Shown one piece after another: positions 24,479 to 35,398 of a stretch of DNA of 64,000 bases. The first letter of the stretch is position 1; every line of letters starts with the position of its first letter. Below the pieces are notes generated by a model. It had not been told where the DNA came from. It saw only the letters and a list, made by a program, of their open reading frames with translations, and did no database searches. The DNA is from Acanthochlamys bracteata (Eukaryota > Streptophyta > Magnoliopsida > Pandanales > Velloziaceae): assembly GCA_019914995.1 (NCBI GenBank), contig CM034139.1, positions 687,001-751,000 on the forward strand, written 5' to 3'. The position numbers were made by a program, and so were the translations under genes.

Positions 24479-25104
24479 AAATGATAGATTCCTTCAGGAA
24501 AGCTGCTTACAGAAATCGAATCTCTTTGGCATTATTTGTATAGAAGCTATCTAGCATAGCAGAAGAGAAATGCTCCAAAAATTTTTCCATATCTTATTGC
24601 TGTATTTATCGTACTCTGTAAATAGATGGCCTTCTCGCTACCTACCTCTTCATGTGGCAGAACTTTGAGCGAGTTCTTTTTTGAAGTATGATTACATGAA
24701 CATCTGTAACAGGACTCAACAGAATGGTAACATGCCATCACAGTTCAATATCTGTAACAAAACAGAGCCATAGAGAAGCAAACGGAGGATAACCAAAAAC
24801 TTGATCCTACGAGGTTGTTCAAGGGAGAGAGAATATACTGCACAATTTCCATGCAGGCTTGTGTGACATCTCTCTGCTATTAGACCTTGATTTTCTGCTA
24901 AACACAAGCAGTCAAGCACCAGCATAGAGAGCCGTTTGGGAATAAGGAGAGGGGAGAGGAGATAATTTAACCATGTTGTTGATTTTAAGAACGATCGAAT
25001 GCTGAACTTCATTTCACGAGAGGAGAGGAGAGTGCTTCCTGCGTCTACTTGGATGACTCTGCTTGTAGGTGTTTTGGATACATGGTTTCCAAGAACATGT
25101 ATAT
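24479..25104. other. 3' flank of NOL6
   Basis: The 3' UTR probably ends in the first 200-300 bases. The rest up to the gypsy element holds purine-rich GAGAGGAG runs near 24945-25030 and no gene. Confidence 0.4.
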
Positions 25105-25160
25105 TGTGACATTTCGACGAACAATTGAAAGTAAGGGAACAAGATAAGAACAAAGAAGAC
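25105..25160 (-). repeat. 56-bp remnant of the gypsy 3' LTR
   Basis: The sequence starting TGTGACATTTCGACGAACAA matches 47317-47372 with four mismatches. Past 25160 the similarity stops abruptly and integrase C-terminal sequence (GPFEILQKI on the minus strand) begins. A deletion therefore removed the end of pol and about 470 bp of this LTR. Confidence 0.8.
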
Positions 25161-26893
25161 AGAATCTTCTGCAAAATCTCAAATGGCCCATGGAAACAGT
25201 GCTGTAGCTTGTTGTCACGCCTTTTCTAATGATGTCTTCCGATAGGGTTGTAGTTTCAAGAGCACGATCACCTACTTGAAATTGTTTGCCTCGGCAATGG
25301 CAATTAGTGAATTGCTTCATTCGGTTCTGTGCCCGAAGCAAATGATGCCACAACTTGGTGTAGGATGGCATCCCTTGCTTTCAGCTGTGTCCAAACCACA
25401 TCTAAAGGTTCGTCCCTCTTCAAAATTTTACGAGAGGAGGGGGTGGTCGTCCGTAGACAGCTTCGTAGGGGGAGACATTGGTAGATGAGTGAATGCTAGT
25501 GTTGTACGAGTATTTCGGCCCAATAGAGCCAACGTATCCATTGGTGTGGGTGATTCCCAACAAAGCAACATAGATATGTCTCTAATTCTCTATTAATAAT
25601 CTCTGTTTGGCCGTCCGACTGAGGGTGGTACGCGGAGCTCATATACAGTGACGTTCGTTGGAGGCAGTGGAGTTCTCGCCAAACGAGCTAAGAAATATTG
25701 GACCATGATCAGACACAATGGAGGGAATTCCATGCAATCGGATGACCTCCTTAGCAAAAGCTTTTGCCATAGTAATTGCTATGTAGGGGTGCCAGAGTGG
25801 AACGAAGTGTTCATATTTAGATAACCGATCAACACAACCATTATAACTTCATTCCCTTCAGATATCGGAAGCCCATCAATAAAATCCATAGAAACATTTG
25901 TCCAAATGCGATTCGGGATGGGCAATGGTTAAAGCAAACCCGCAAGGCAAAGACTTTCGGCCTTAGCTCGAGCACAAGTAACACATGCCGATATGTGTCG
26001 TTGAATATCCTTGGCAAGTCCAGGCCAATAAAACTGTTTAGGGAGTCTTTTGTATGTTCGAAATTGCTCACCATGATCGCCGTATACTGTGTTGTGAGCC
26101 TCAAGAGGAGCTGCGATCGGCTTATTAGGAACCCAAATGTGACCATTATACGAAGCAATCCTCCAATTATTGTTAGCTTTGGCTGAGATCCCTCTTGCGC
26201 TCTTTGGAGAAGCTTTTTTACTATCGGGGTCCTCCTGCTGGCCATGTAAGTCATTCCAAAATGAGGGATTAAGAGTAGTGAGGGCAGCAATAGTTGTCTC
26301 CGAACAGAACGATGATGCATTTGCCACCGCATTAATCTTCCCGGCATGATAGTCTATTTTGTAATCGTATCCCATAAGCTTCATAAGGCACTTCTGTTGA
26401 TTGTCGGAGACTACCCACTGCTCTAGCAAATACTTTAGACTTTGATGATCAGTAAGGATTGTGAAAAGGTGGTCCAAAAGATAAGGTTGCCATCGCTGCA
26501 CTGTCAACACTAACGCCATTAGTTCTTTTTCGTACGTAGGTTTTGGCATGGCAGCAATTGAAATAGCCTTGCTGAAGAAGGCTAACAGCCGTTTATTCTG
26601 GGACAGAACTGCCCCGACCCCTCTCCCAGACGCATCAGTCTCTACAGTGAAGGATTCGTTGAAATTTGGCACAGCTAGTACTGGTGTTGTTGACATGCTC
26701 ACCTTTAAGCGCTGGAATGCTATGTCAGCTTGTGCTGTCCAAGAAAATGAATCCTTCTTCAAGAGGGTTGTTAGTGGGGTAGGGATGAGTCCATAAGTTT
26801 GGACGAACCTCCTGTAAAATCCTGTTAGGCTTAAAAACCCCCTCAAGACTGTCACAGTTTTGGGTGTAGGCCACTCTAGCATTGCTTGTACCT
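25161..26893 (-). pseudogene. gypsy RNase H and integrase, decayed
   Basis: On the minus strand the conserved motifs are QAMLEWPTPKTVTVLRGFL and LTGFYRRFVQTYG, then the RNase H motif FTVETDASGRGVGAVLSQ and LTDHQSLKYLLEQ. The integrase zinc region follows (DHGEQF..YKRLPKQFYWPGLAKDI and CVTCARAK), then the first integrase Asp in MDFIDGLP near 25869-25892. The open stretch from 26924 down to 25929 is long, but the core beyond it has stops and frameshifts. GPFEILQKI near 25161-25187 is the end of the surviving pol. Confidence 0.85.
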
Positions 26894-26896
26894 TTA

Positions 26897-27138
26897 GAGC
26901 GTGTTTACTATAGGATAAACTCACTTTTTCGGAAGTGAGTTTAAAAAATAAAATTAAAAATTAAAAATATTTAATAAAAAATAATATTTTATAATTATTT
27001 TATATTATAAATAAATTTTAAAATTAAACTTTAACAAATAAATTTTTAATAAAAATAATTTATTTTAATTTTTGAAGTTATTTTTTATTAAAAGTGAGTT
27101 TAAAAAAAGTGAGTTTGGAAGGGTATGTAAACAAGCCC
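26897..27138. repeat. MITE family A, copy inserted in gypsy pol
   Basis: The ends are GAGCGTGTTTAC and GTAAACAAGCCC. The flanks are TTA (26894-26896) and TTG (27139-27141), a 3-bp duplication with one change. Removing the 242-bp element and one flank copy brings the interrupted pol codons on the minus strand back into one frame. This independently confirms the element boundaries and the 3-bp duplication size. Confidence 0.88.
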
Positions 27139-27141
27139 TTG

Positions 27142-27787
27142 ATGGATCAGCGACAATTCTGTGCTCGAAAGCTATATGTCCAAGGTATTCCAATTCATGA
27201 CACTCAAAGCTACACTTTTGAAAGGTTGGCATAAAGTTTATGTTCGTGCAAAATAGAGAATACAATTGCTAGGTGGCGAAGATGCTCCTGCCAATTGGTG
27301 CTATACACTAACATGTCGTCAAAGAAAACCAAAACAAACTTGCGTAGGTATGGACGGAACACCTTATTCGTTAGAGATTAAAAAGTTGTCGAAGCATTTC
27401 GTCAATCTGAAAGGCATCAATAGAAACTTATAGTGGCTATCGTGTGTGCGAAAAGCTGTTTTATGCACGTCTTCTTCATTAATGCAGATTTGATGGTAAC
27501 CTGATTTGAGATCAAGCTTTGAAAAGAAACATGCACCATGGAGCTCATCTAATAACTCATCTATGACCGGAGTTGGATACTTATCTTTGATAGTAATTTT
27601 ATTGAGTGCTTGATAATTGACGCAGAATCTTTAAGAACCGTCCTTTTCTTTATAAGTAACACTGGCGATGAAAAGGCCGAATACCTTGGTCTAATTATGC
27701 CTTGAGATAGCATGTCGGCGATGGCTTTTTTAATCTCCACCTATTGTATATAGGGGTACCTATAAGGCCACACGTTTGCCGGTAGTG
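27142..27787 (-). pseudogene. gypsy reverse transcriptase, C-terminal part
   Basis: The minus-strand order is [61 protein letters not shown], the catalytic FFDDML near 27309-27325, and CHELEYLGHIAFE. Small indels break the frame several times. The 5' edge at 27787 is the CACTG insertion site of the Sirevirus-like block. Confidence 0.85.
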
Positions 27788-27792
27788 CACTG

Positions 27793-30006
27793 TGTTGGAA
27801 CTCCAAGATTGATTTTGATGATAACAATAATTAAGAATTATAGTTTATGGATTAGGGTGAACTAATGATTGGAATCAAGTTCTGCAGAAATTCTTAAAAC
27901 AGATCTATCCCACACAGAACAGAGAATCCCTCAGCCACCAAACAGCCAGCTGTCTAATTGCTGCTACATGGATATCGCGAACAGAGAAGAGCAGAAAAAC
28001 AGAGTATCGCCAACATAGATGAACAGAAAACAGAGGACTCAATAGCCGGTTACTTCGCTGCTATTTCGCTGCTGCTTGCTGGACAGAGAAGAATCAGAAA
28101 ATCGTGATAATCATTCACTCTTCAGAAGTAATTTCAAGCATGATGCCGATTCCAATTGAACTTCAACTTTCCATCAGAGACAGGCCAACATGCACACTAT
28201 AAGATTGACAGAATAGCACATCAAATGATGATCAATATAAACTTGGAAAAATCGTGGAATGATAGATGAAAATTTAGTGAACAGAGAGCAGAATCGGTCA
28301 TTGATGAAACAACTTTTCAGATGTAATTCAATCAAGAATTCGTCATCCATTTGAAGCAAAAATCTTGAGGACTTATTGAGGAACATATCAGCTATAAGTT
28401 TATATCAAGAATCATAAAAAATCACAACAAGAGAAGACAAAGAACATAGTGCAAAGCATCATCAGAATCATGTCTTGCTGATAATGCAGAAATGCTTCAA
28501 CATGCAGAATCCGATTTTCCTCCAGAAGAAATCACGAATTTAATTACAAGAGAACAGCACACGGGACAGAGGATGCCACAGCCACATCACAGTCAGCTGG
28601 GCGACTGCTCGAAGCGGGACAGAGAACAGCATACGGGACAAAGGATGCCACAGCCATATAACAGCCAACTGCTATGCTACTACTGAAGCGGGACAGAGGA
28701 CAGCATACGGGACAGAGGATGCAACAGCCACATTACAGTCAGCTGTTTGGCTACTGAAGTATAAGCAGACTTCTCTGTTTCGGGACAGACCCATATGTTC
28801 AGCGGCAACGAAATTTCTCTTGCCTCTAAAAATCACCTGCACTCACAACGGACTGAAGGACTTCAAACAGAAGATTCACAAGAGCTAAAATCATCTTCAC
28901 TTTCACACAAAAGGAAAGCTCAATAATCAAGGGAAGAAAGTAGTCAAAGTCATTTATCAAGTAAAGCAGTCAACATGCACTGCATTTATTATGGACATGC
29001 CGTTGGCAGCTTAGCTCACCGAGACTCAAACAGAAGCTTAGCTGAATTAAGCTCTCAACCGTTGGCAGCAAATTCAAACCTCCTCAACGCATTTAATGCC
29101 ATGAAGACTTTGCACAAACACAGCTGAAGAACCACTGGACAACACCATTCCTTCTCTGACGTGAAGAACCGAGCGCCAACAGCAACGTTCCTCAACGGCT
29201 CCTACACAGGAAAGATGTTCTATAAAAAAGAGTCACAGCAACGAGAAAACGAGGTGAGAAATAGAGAAAAACATGGAGAGAACATAAAGAAAACAGAAGT
29301 AGAGAGAACCCAAGCAAAAAACAGAGATATACAAGAACTCTACCACTCTACACAAAAACTCCCACTGCCGGTCACGAACTTGACTACTCCACACAAACAA
29401 ATCTTGCTGCAAATCATACTGAAGAAATCTCTCAGCAATCTTTCCGATCATCTCATCTGAATCACTGCTTAAACACTCAACATTCATGAGATAGATCCTG
29501 CACTCAATACTTGTTTATTTTCTTGTAACTTGTCGATTGTTTTTAAAGGTGGTCTTTGCGAGCACCGGTAAAAAGCTTCGGGATAGAGCTTGGTGTAAGC
29601 TCTTAGACCTTGTAATAGTGCTAGCAAATCAGCCAGGGAGGACAAAGCGTGTCGAGGCTGGTAGGGGTTGTCTTGGCGAAGAAACCCGGTAGAGTATGTG
29701 TGCTTGGCGAAGCACTTCGCTCTAGGTATATTTGTAGCTTATTAAAGGTATAGTGAAGCTTTTTGGCTCGTGATAGAGCGACCGTGGATGTAGGCAAAGG
29801 GTTTTGCGAACCACGTTAAATACCCTAAGCACTACTCTTTGTTACTTGACAAAGAAACACACTAACTCTTTTGTCTGCAGTTCTGGATTGACACACGGTA
29901 AATTATTAGCTCTCTGCCCAAGGGATAACAAACTTAACGAAAATTTTTATAGACTAACTCAATTCACCTCTCCCCTCTTGAGTTAATCTTGCAGGAATAT
30001 CTAATA
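27793..30006 (+). repeat. LTR1 (left) of the Sirevirus-like block
   Basis: It begins TGTTGGAACTCCAAGATTGA and ends ATATCTAATA directly before the PBS region. It holds one copy of a unit of about 75 bp (around 27925-28000) that LTR2 and LTR3 carry twice. CAG and CTG triplets are frequent and intact in this copy. Open frames inside it are not conserved among the three LTRs and are not genes. Confidence 0.9.
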
Positions 30007-30008
30007 AT

Positions 30009-30019
30009 TGGTATCAGAG
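30009..30019 (+). other. primer-binding site, internal unit 1
   Basis: TGGTATCAGAG, initiator-tRNA-Met type, lies two bases after LTR1. Confidence 0.85.
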
Positions 30020-30064
30020 TAGGCCTCCAATTTGAAGGTTTAACAACCTTGAGGAAAAGATCCT

Positions 30065-31795
30065 ATGGCAAGATCAAACTTCATTGAAAAGGAAGGAAGA
30101 TCACTTGACTGTCCTTCAATATTTGAGGGGAACAATTATAGACATTGGAAGATGAAGATGACTGTATTCTTAAAGGCACAAAATTATTTTTTGTGGAAGA
30201 TTGTCAAAGAAGGAGATAAAGCCACAACGCAAATTTCAGAGAATAACAACTTTTCTTCTTTAAATTCTTATGCCTTGGAATTATTGTATCATGCCTTAAA
30301 TTTTGAACAATTTAATCATATATATTTTTATTCCACAGCAAAAGAAGTTTGGCTCAAGTTAGAAAGGATGTATGAAGACAAACTTGAGATTAGCCAAAGC
30401 AATGAAAGTAAAATGTCATCAAATGAAAGTGAAGGAATACCAAATCATCAAAAAGAAGATAACATTCGGTTGACTGCCATCCACGAACATCAAATGAGGT
30501 AAATATTCCTACTTCTAAAGGAGATGATAATATTATTTTGGTAACAAGAAAATGCAGGCATATCTTGAGAAAGAACCAAAGGAGAAGAAGTAAGAACCGG
30601 CTTCAGAAGCCCATATGCAGTAACAAAAATTCTTTCTCATCCAGAAAGAGTAAAACTGAAGCCATACATCAAAAGGATATGGAACTATGTCTAATGGCCA
30701 ATAATGAACAATTTAGTGAGGTAAGCTCATCTGAATTTTATGACTCAAATGAAGATTTGCAAGAAATTTTTGATCAACTATATGCTAAATACATGCATGT
30801 GAAACGCATGAATAAAAGTATGAAAAAAGCGCATGCGTGAATACAAAGAAAAGAACGATTTGTTGACTAAGCAAGTACTCACTTTTAATGATGCTCTTGA
30901 TGGTGCTTTGTCTACTAACCAAATAAGTGCAGAAATACATGCGTTACGTGTGAAAAAAGAAACTCATTGAGACAAATGAGAAACTTTGTACCAAGTTGAA
31001 TGACTATACTACTTGGTAAGTACCTAAGCAACTCGACATTGATAACTCCTCCACTTGTGTGAATCTAAATGAAAAAATCAAAAAGTTAGATGTAAATAAT
31101 GCCAAGTTACATACGGAATGTAATAATCTGAAAGAAGAACTTGTCCAAGTCAAAGTAATAAACAAATCACATGCTACCAATGCTTAGTACGAAAATGAGG
31201 TAAAAGAGTTGATTGCCAAGAACAAAGACCTTCAAGTTTCTCTAGCAAAATTTGTAAAGATAAAAACAGGTTGGATGCAATGCTTGGTGCACAGAATGGT
31301 GCATTCAGAAGGAAAGATATTGAGTTCATGCCAACTACTGAGAATCTTACTGTGAACCAAATCAATGACAAACAAAACTTAAAAACTACAAGTGTTGGAT
31401 TCTACAGTAAGTACAAAACTGACAAGGTACACTCTTCTACTCCTTTTATGAAGTGTTTCTATTGTGGTAGAAAGGGTCACAAAGTAAGCTCTTGTTGGTT
31501 TAAAAATAATGAAAATAAAGTAAAGGTAATGTGGATTTCCAAGACCAATCATCTTCCGAAAGAGGTAGGTGAAAATCCCTTTAGATCAAGTACTAGATTC
31601 ATTACTACTAAACAATCTATTATTTTGCAAGATGATCCATCCACCTTCCATGTTGCTAGCAATGATGAATATGTGACTCGTTATTCCAAATTCAAGAAAA
31701 ATCAAGATATGAATAAAAAGATATGGGTGCCAAAGGAAACTCTCAAGATTGCCAACACTTTAGAACCCAAAGAAATTTGGGTGTTAAAGAGATAA
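30065..31795 (+). pseudogene. Sirevirus-like Gag, unit 1, broken
   Basis: The first frame (30065-30502) starts MARSNFIEKEGRSLD and has FEGNNYRHWKMKMTVFLKAQ, the usual Copia Gag N-terminus. It ends at a TAA. A second frame continues with LMANNEQFSEVSSSEFYDSN and a coiled-coil region, then the zinc knuckle CFYCGRKGHKVSSC (C-x2-C-x4-H-x4-C) near 31453 and a tail with KIWVPKE. Compared with unit 2, the coiled coil is broken at several points (near 30825, 30950, 31015, 31178 and 31255). Most of those breaks lie at CAG/CTG positions of unit 2, so some may be sequence errors. Confidence 0.8.
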
Positions 31796-34700
31796 ATCCT
31801 TATTGCAAAAATTCTACAGCGTGAAGGTAAGTAATCCAATCTTTGAATGATTTTGATGATTTATAGCATTTCAATTCAAATGAAACTCATTGTGCATTCA
31901 TGTTGAAATTTTGGCTGAAGCTTTGTCACATGTTATTTTATTTGAATGATATCTTGCATCTGACAATTGTTTGAAAAATATGCTTGCACTTTTCTAAAAT
32001 TAGGTTAAACTTTTTTAACGTAAAAATAATTAAATTGTGGCATACGAATATATCATGAATAAATTTATTGAATGATTGTTGAATGATGTTTCATAAACAT
32101 TGATTTATTAAAATATTTTTGAACCAAAGAATTCTGAACACTTGATGTAAATACAATTTGATAAAATGAGTTCAATCACTGTGAAACTAATTGCAAACCA
32201 TCTGTGCTATTGAAATGGTAAGAATCACTGCTTTTATAAAATTCTATTTTGATGAATATTAATGTGAGTCTATATGAAGTTTTCAGAATTTTTGGACAGT
32301 ATATATGCTACTAACTATTGCAGGAGAAATATGAACAAAAGAAAGTAAAACACATGACAGAACTGCTGCAAGGATGTATAAAATATTAAAATTTACAAGT
32401 TTTCAAAATTGGTCTATTGCTTCAAAATGGTAAAAAGATTATTAATGAGATTGAATCTGAACAGAAGCACTTCACTATAAGAAGAAAGGTAACACATACA
32501 TATTATGTTGATGATTTTCTGTCTAGTTGAAAGCCAGCAGAAAAATAGATAGATGTTGTGTAGAGATTTGGATACTACATTGCAAAAATTTTCTCTACTC
32601 TTCAAAACTGAATTTAATCAAAGATCAATGCAAAGTGAAGATCAAACCTGAAAATCTTTACAGATGCCTTCATGAGAGTTAAATTACTAAGTTGTTACTT
32701 ATTCCAACAAGTGCACATGAACCTACTTGATCCACATAGAGTTGTAAGATTGAAAAGTAAACATTTTCACCTTGTAATGATCAATGATTGCTATAATTTT
32801 ATTCATTTTTTCTTCTTACTAACAAAAATGATGCACTGAAAGTATTTTCAAATCCTTGCCAAAAGAGTAAGTTTAATGTAATATGATATAGATAACTTAT
32901 TTGATCATTCACATTACCTAGAGGATATATATTTTTAAGAACTTTGACTGTTGAGGAATTCATTCATGCTATACTTGATGAGACTAATAGTAGGTAGAAA
33001 AAGATTCAAATATTCTCATTAGATTCGTCAAGGACAATAAAGAAATGTCCATTACAAAGAGAAAAATAGCCACCGCAAATCTAAACAGAGGACGAGCAAC
33101 TTTCTGTTGAAATTTTCAAAATGCAAGGAGACTCTCCAAACTGCATCGTTTATATTCAAACATGAGTACAGTGATTTTCACAAGAAGCCATCGATAGGTA
33201 AATCATATAAAAAGATAAAAATCATATTTCAATCAAGAGGTAAGTATATCTTCTTTATATTAATTTTGATATTTGTTAAGATCTCATGGCTCTTTATCCT
33301 TGATACATAACTGCTCTTAAATAGTGAATGATTTTTTTTCAAATATTAAACGATTGCATCATGTTTTTGCAAAAATGTTTTCAAGTGATTTGTCATATGG
33401 AGCCTCAATGAGATTTACCAATCTTTGTTTATTGCCACTTTATAATCAAACTATTGACCATCCTTAAACAAACTTATTTAAAGCTAAACTCTTCTTCTTG
33501 GTTAAGTTGAAATTGAATGAATTTTTTAGAGATGAAATTGCTTGGGTGATCCATATTTTTTTTGGCTTATGCAAACCGAACTATCATGCTAAAAGAAAAT
33601 TCTTCAAATGAGATGAGATTTAATAGTGATTCATCTAAATCCCTCAGTGAATATCTAAGCCAAACTATCTTGAGTCAAACTCTTTGGATTCCACTCTACT
33701 CCATTAAAAGTTCAGTAACTAATCATGTTGAGACATATTTGCTTGTATTTCTAAGAGTCTAAATGTTTTGTGAAATTATGATACACCTTAATGAAGCTTT
33801 CAATTGTTAAACAAAACTGTTGAGTTTTCTTTGAAAGTATTATCTATAATGATAAGAATTGTTAATAATTCTTGCTGAGATTTTGATTCATTAACGCATT
33901 ATGTTTTATTTGCTATATAACTCAACATGTGAAGCTAAATCTTATGATATCATCTCCGGTTTGGATGTGTTATTCGATATTTTAATTCAATTCTATATTG
34001 ATAATGTCATCTAAAGATAATGCCAAAATCTTCTGAATTCTTTGAAGCTCTGACATCTCCCCGCAGGAAAGAGTCTTTAAAACTATTTTGCAGGATGTTT
34101 TCATAAGCTAAAGGGAATAAAATTAAATGTAATCAGCAAAGGGAAGAAAGAGTACATAGCAAAAGGAGAGATATTCACCATGCTGTCAAAATTATTCAGA
34201 ATACTCTGTGAACAAGAAAGAAATAAGTTATTAAAAGACAAGGCAAGCAAAACTTTGCATGAGTAAGTTAAGAAACGAGTATGAATACATTGTAAGCTAT
34301 CAAAAGGTATGGGTAACTCACTTCTTTTAACTTAGTATTCATTTTTCATCAAAATTATTTACTAATAATCAATACTCAAATTTCTGCTGATTATGCAAAT
34401 GATATTGAAAATTGATTTTGATAAAAATACCTATGCAAATGAATGATTTTTCATGAGGAGAATGTTGTCTATCAAATGATAAATCACTAAGCAAGCACAT
34501 CAAGAAGAAAAAGCCTTCAATCAAAGTGAAAGAAGAAAAGCATGTTTTATAAATGATATATTCTTTTTAGATTCTTTTAGAATTAGTGAATTTTATTGCA
34601 AGATCTACAATATATAGGCTAAATGGAAATTATGCGATTACAACATTAGTTGATGAATGTCATACATTAATCGCTATGAGAAAACTTTGAAAGCTAATGT

Positions 34701-35398
34701 CCTTTGGGGCGTAGAAAAGTTATTTATCAATGCAGAACAAAATAGTTGAGAAACCAATAAGAAAGTGAAGCATGCTACTCAAGTCAACTACTTTACTGAA
34801 AAACTTCTATATTGAAAGAAGAAAAGTTGATAAGTGCTTCAACTACAAAAGAAAAGAATATGGTCTTTATAGCAGAGGGCACTTACTAAGGGGGAGAAAA
34901 CATATAGTTATGACAATATGAATTATGATTTATAGAAAAATATTATCCTTGTGAACTAACAAATTTTGTGCAGGATATATGATGCAATACAAGACAGACA
35001 TGCATCGGTCTTTCTACTAGTAATAAAATGTCATTCTTTGCAAGAAAAAGATTGCTGAAATCAATTTGCACAATTTAGTAGAAGAACATGCATTAGTGCA
35101 ACCAAAAGAACCAAGACAAACAAATGCATTACCTCATACAAGGATCAACGATAAAAGAAGAAAAGGCTGCTATTTACAGGTACTACCATTTTAGTGTATT
35201 GGATACCCTCCTTCTAACTTTTTTTGTGATGACAAAAAAGGGGAGAAATAGAAGAATTATCATGCGCAGGTCAGGTGATTTATTATGTTTACAATATCAA
35301 ATGAGTATTTCATTGAGGGGGAGTTATTACATTGTGCTTAATTAGAATCATAAACCAATAATTTTTAATTGTTTTGTCATCATCAAAAAGGGGGAGAT
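31796..35398 (+). other. internal unit 1, non-coding part with pol relics
   Basis: Weak integrase similarity occurs at about 32703-32826 (HMNLLDPHRVV and VMINDCYNF, where related proteins have Asp at the catalytic positions) and at 32946-32990 (TVEEFIHAILDET). No RT or RNase H was seen in any frame. The rest is AT-rich and shared with unit 2. It ends in three purine tracts before LTR2. Confidence 0.65.
35231..35398 (+). promoter_or_regulatory. multiple polypurine tracts and boundary inverted repeat, unit 1
   Basis: The purine tracts are AAAAAAGGGGAGAAA (about 35234), GAGGGGGAG (about 35315) and AAAAAGGGGGAGA (about 35385-35397), the last adjoining LTR2. GTCATCATCAAAA (35376-35388) and TTTTGATGATAA (35419-35430, inside the LTR) form an inverted pair across the tract/LTR boundary. 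Repeated polypurine tracts are a known Sirevirus trait. Confidence 0.7.

Noticed and set aside
25276-26796. Plus-strand open frames in the gypsy pol region
   Set aside because: They are antisense to recognisable RNase H and integrase sequence.
29161-29460. LTR open frames (29161-29460, 36759-37037, 44508-44813 and minus-strand counterparts)
   Set aside because: The three LTR copies do not preserve these frames, and they lie in non-coding LTR sequence.
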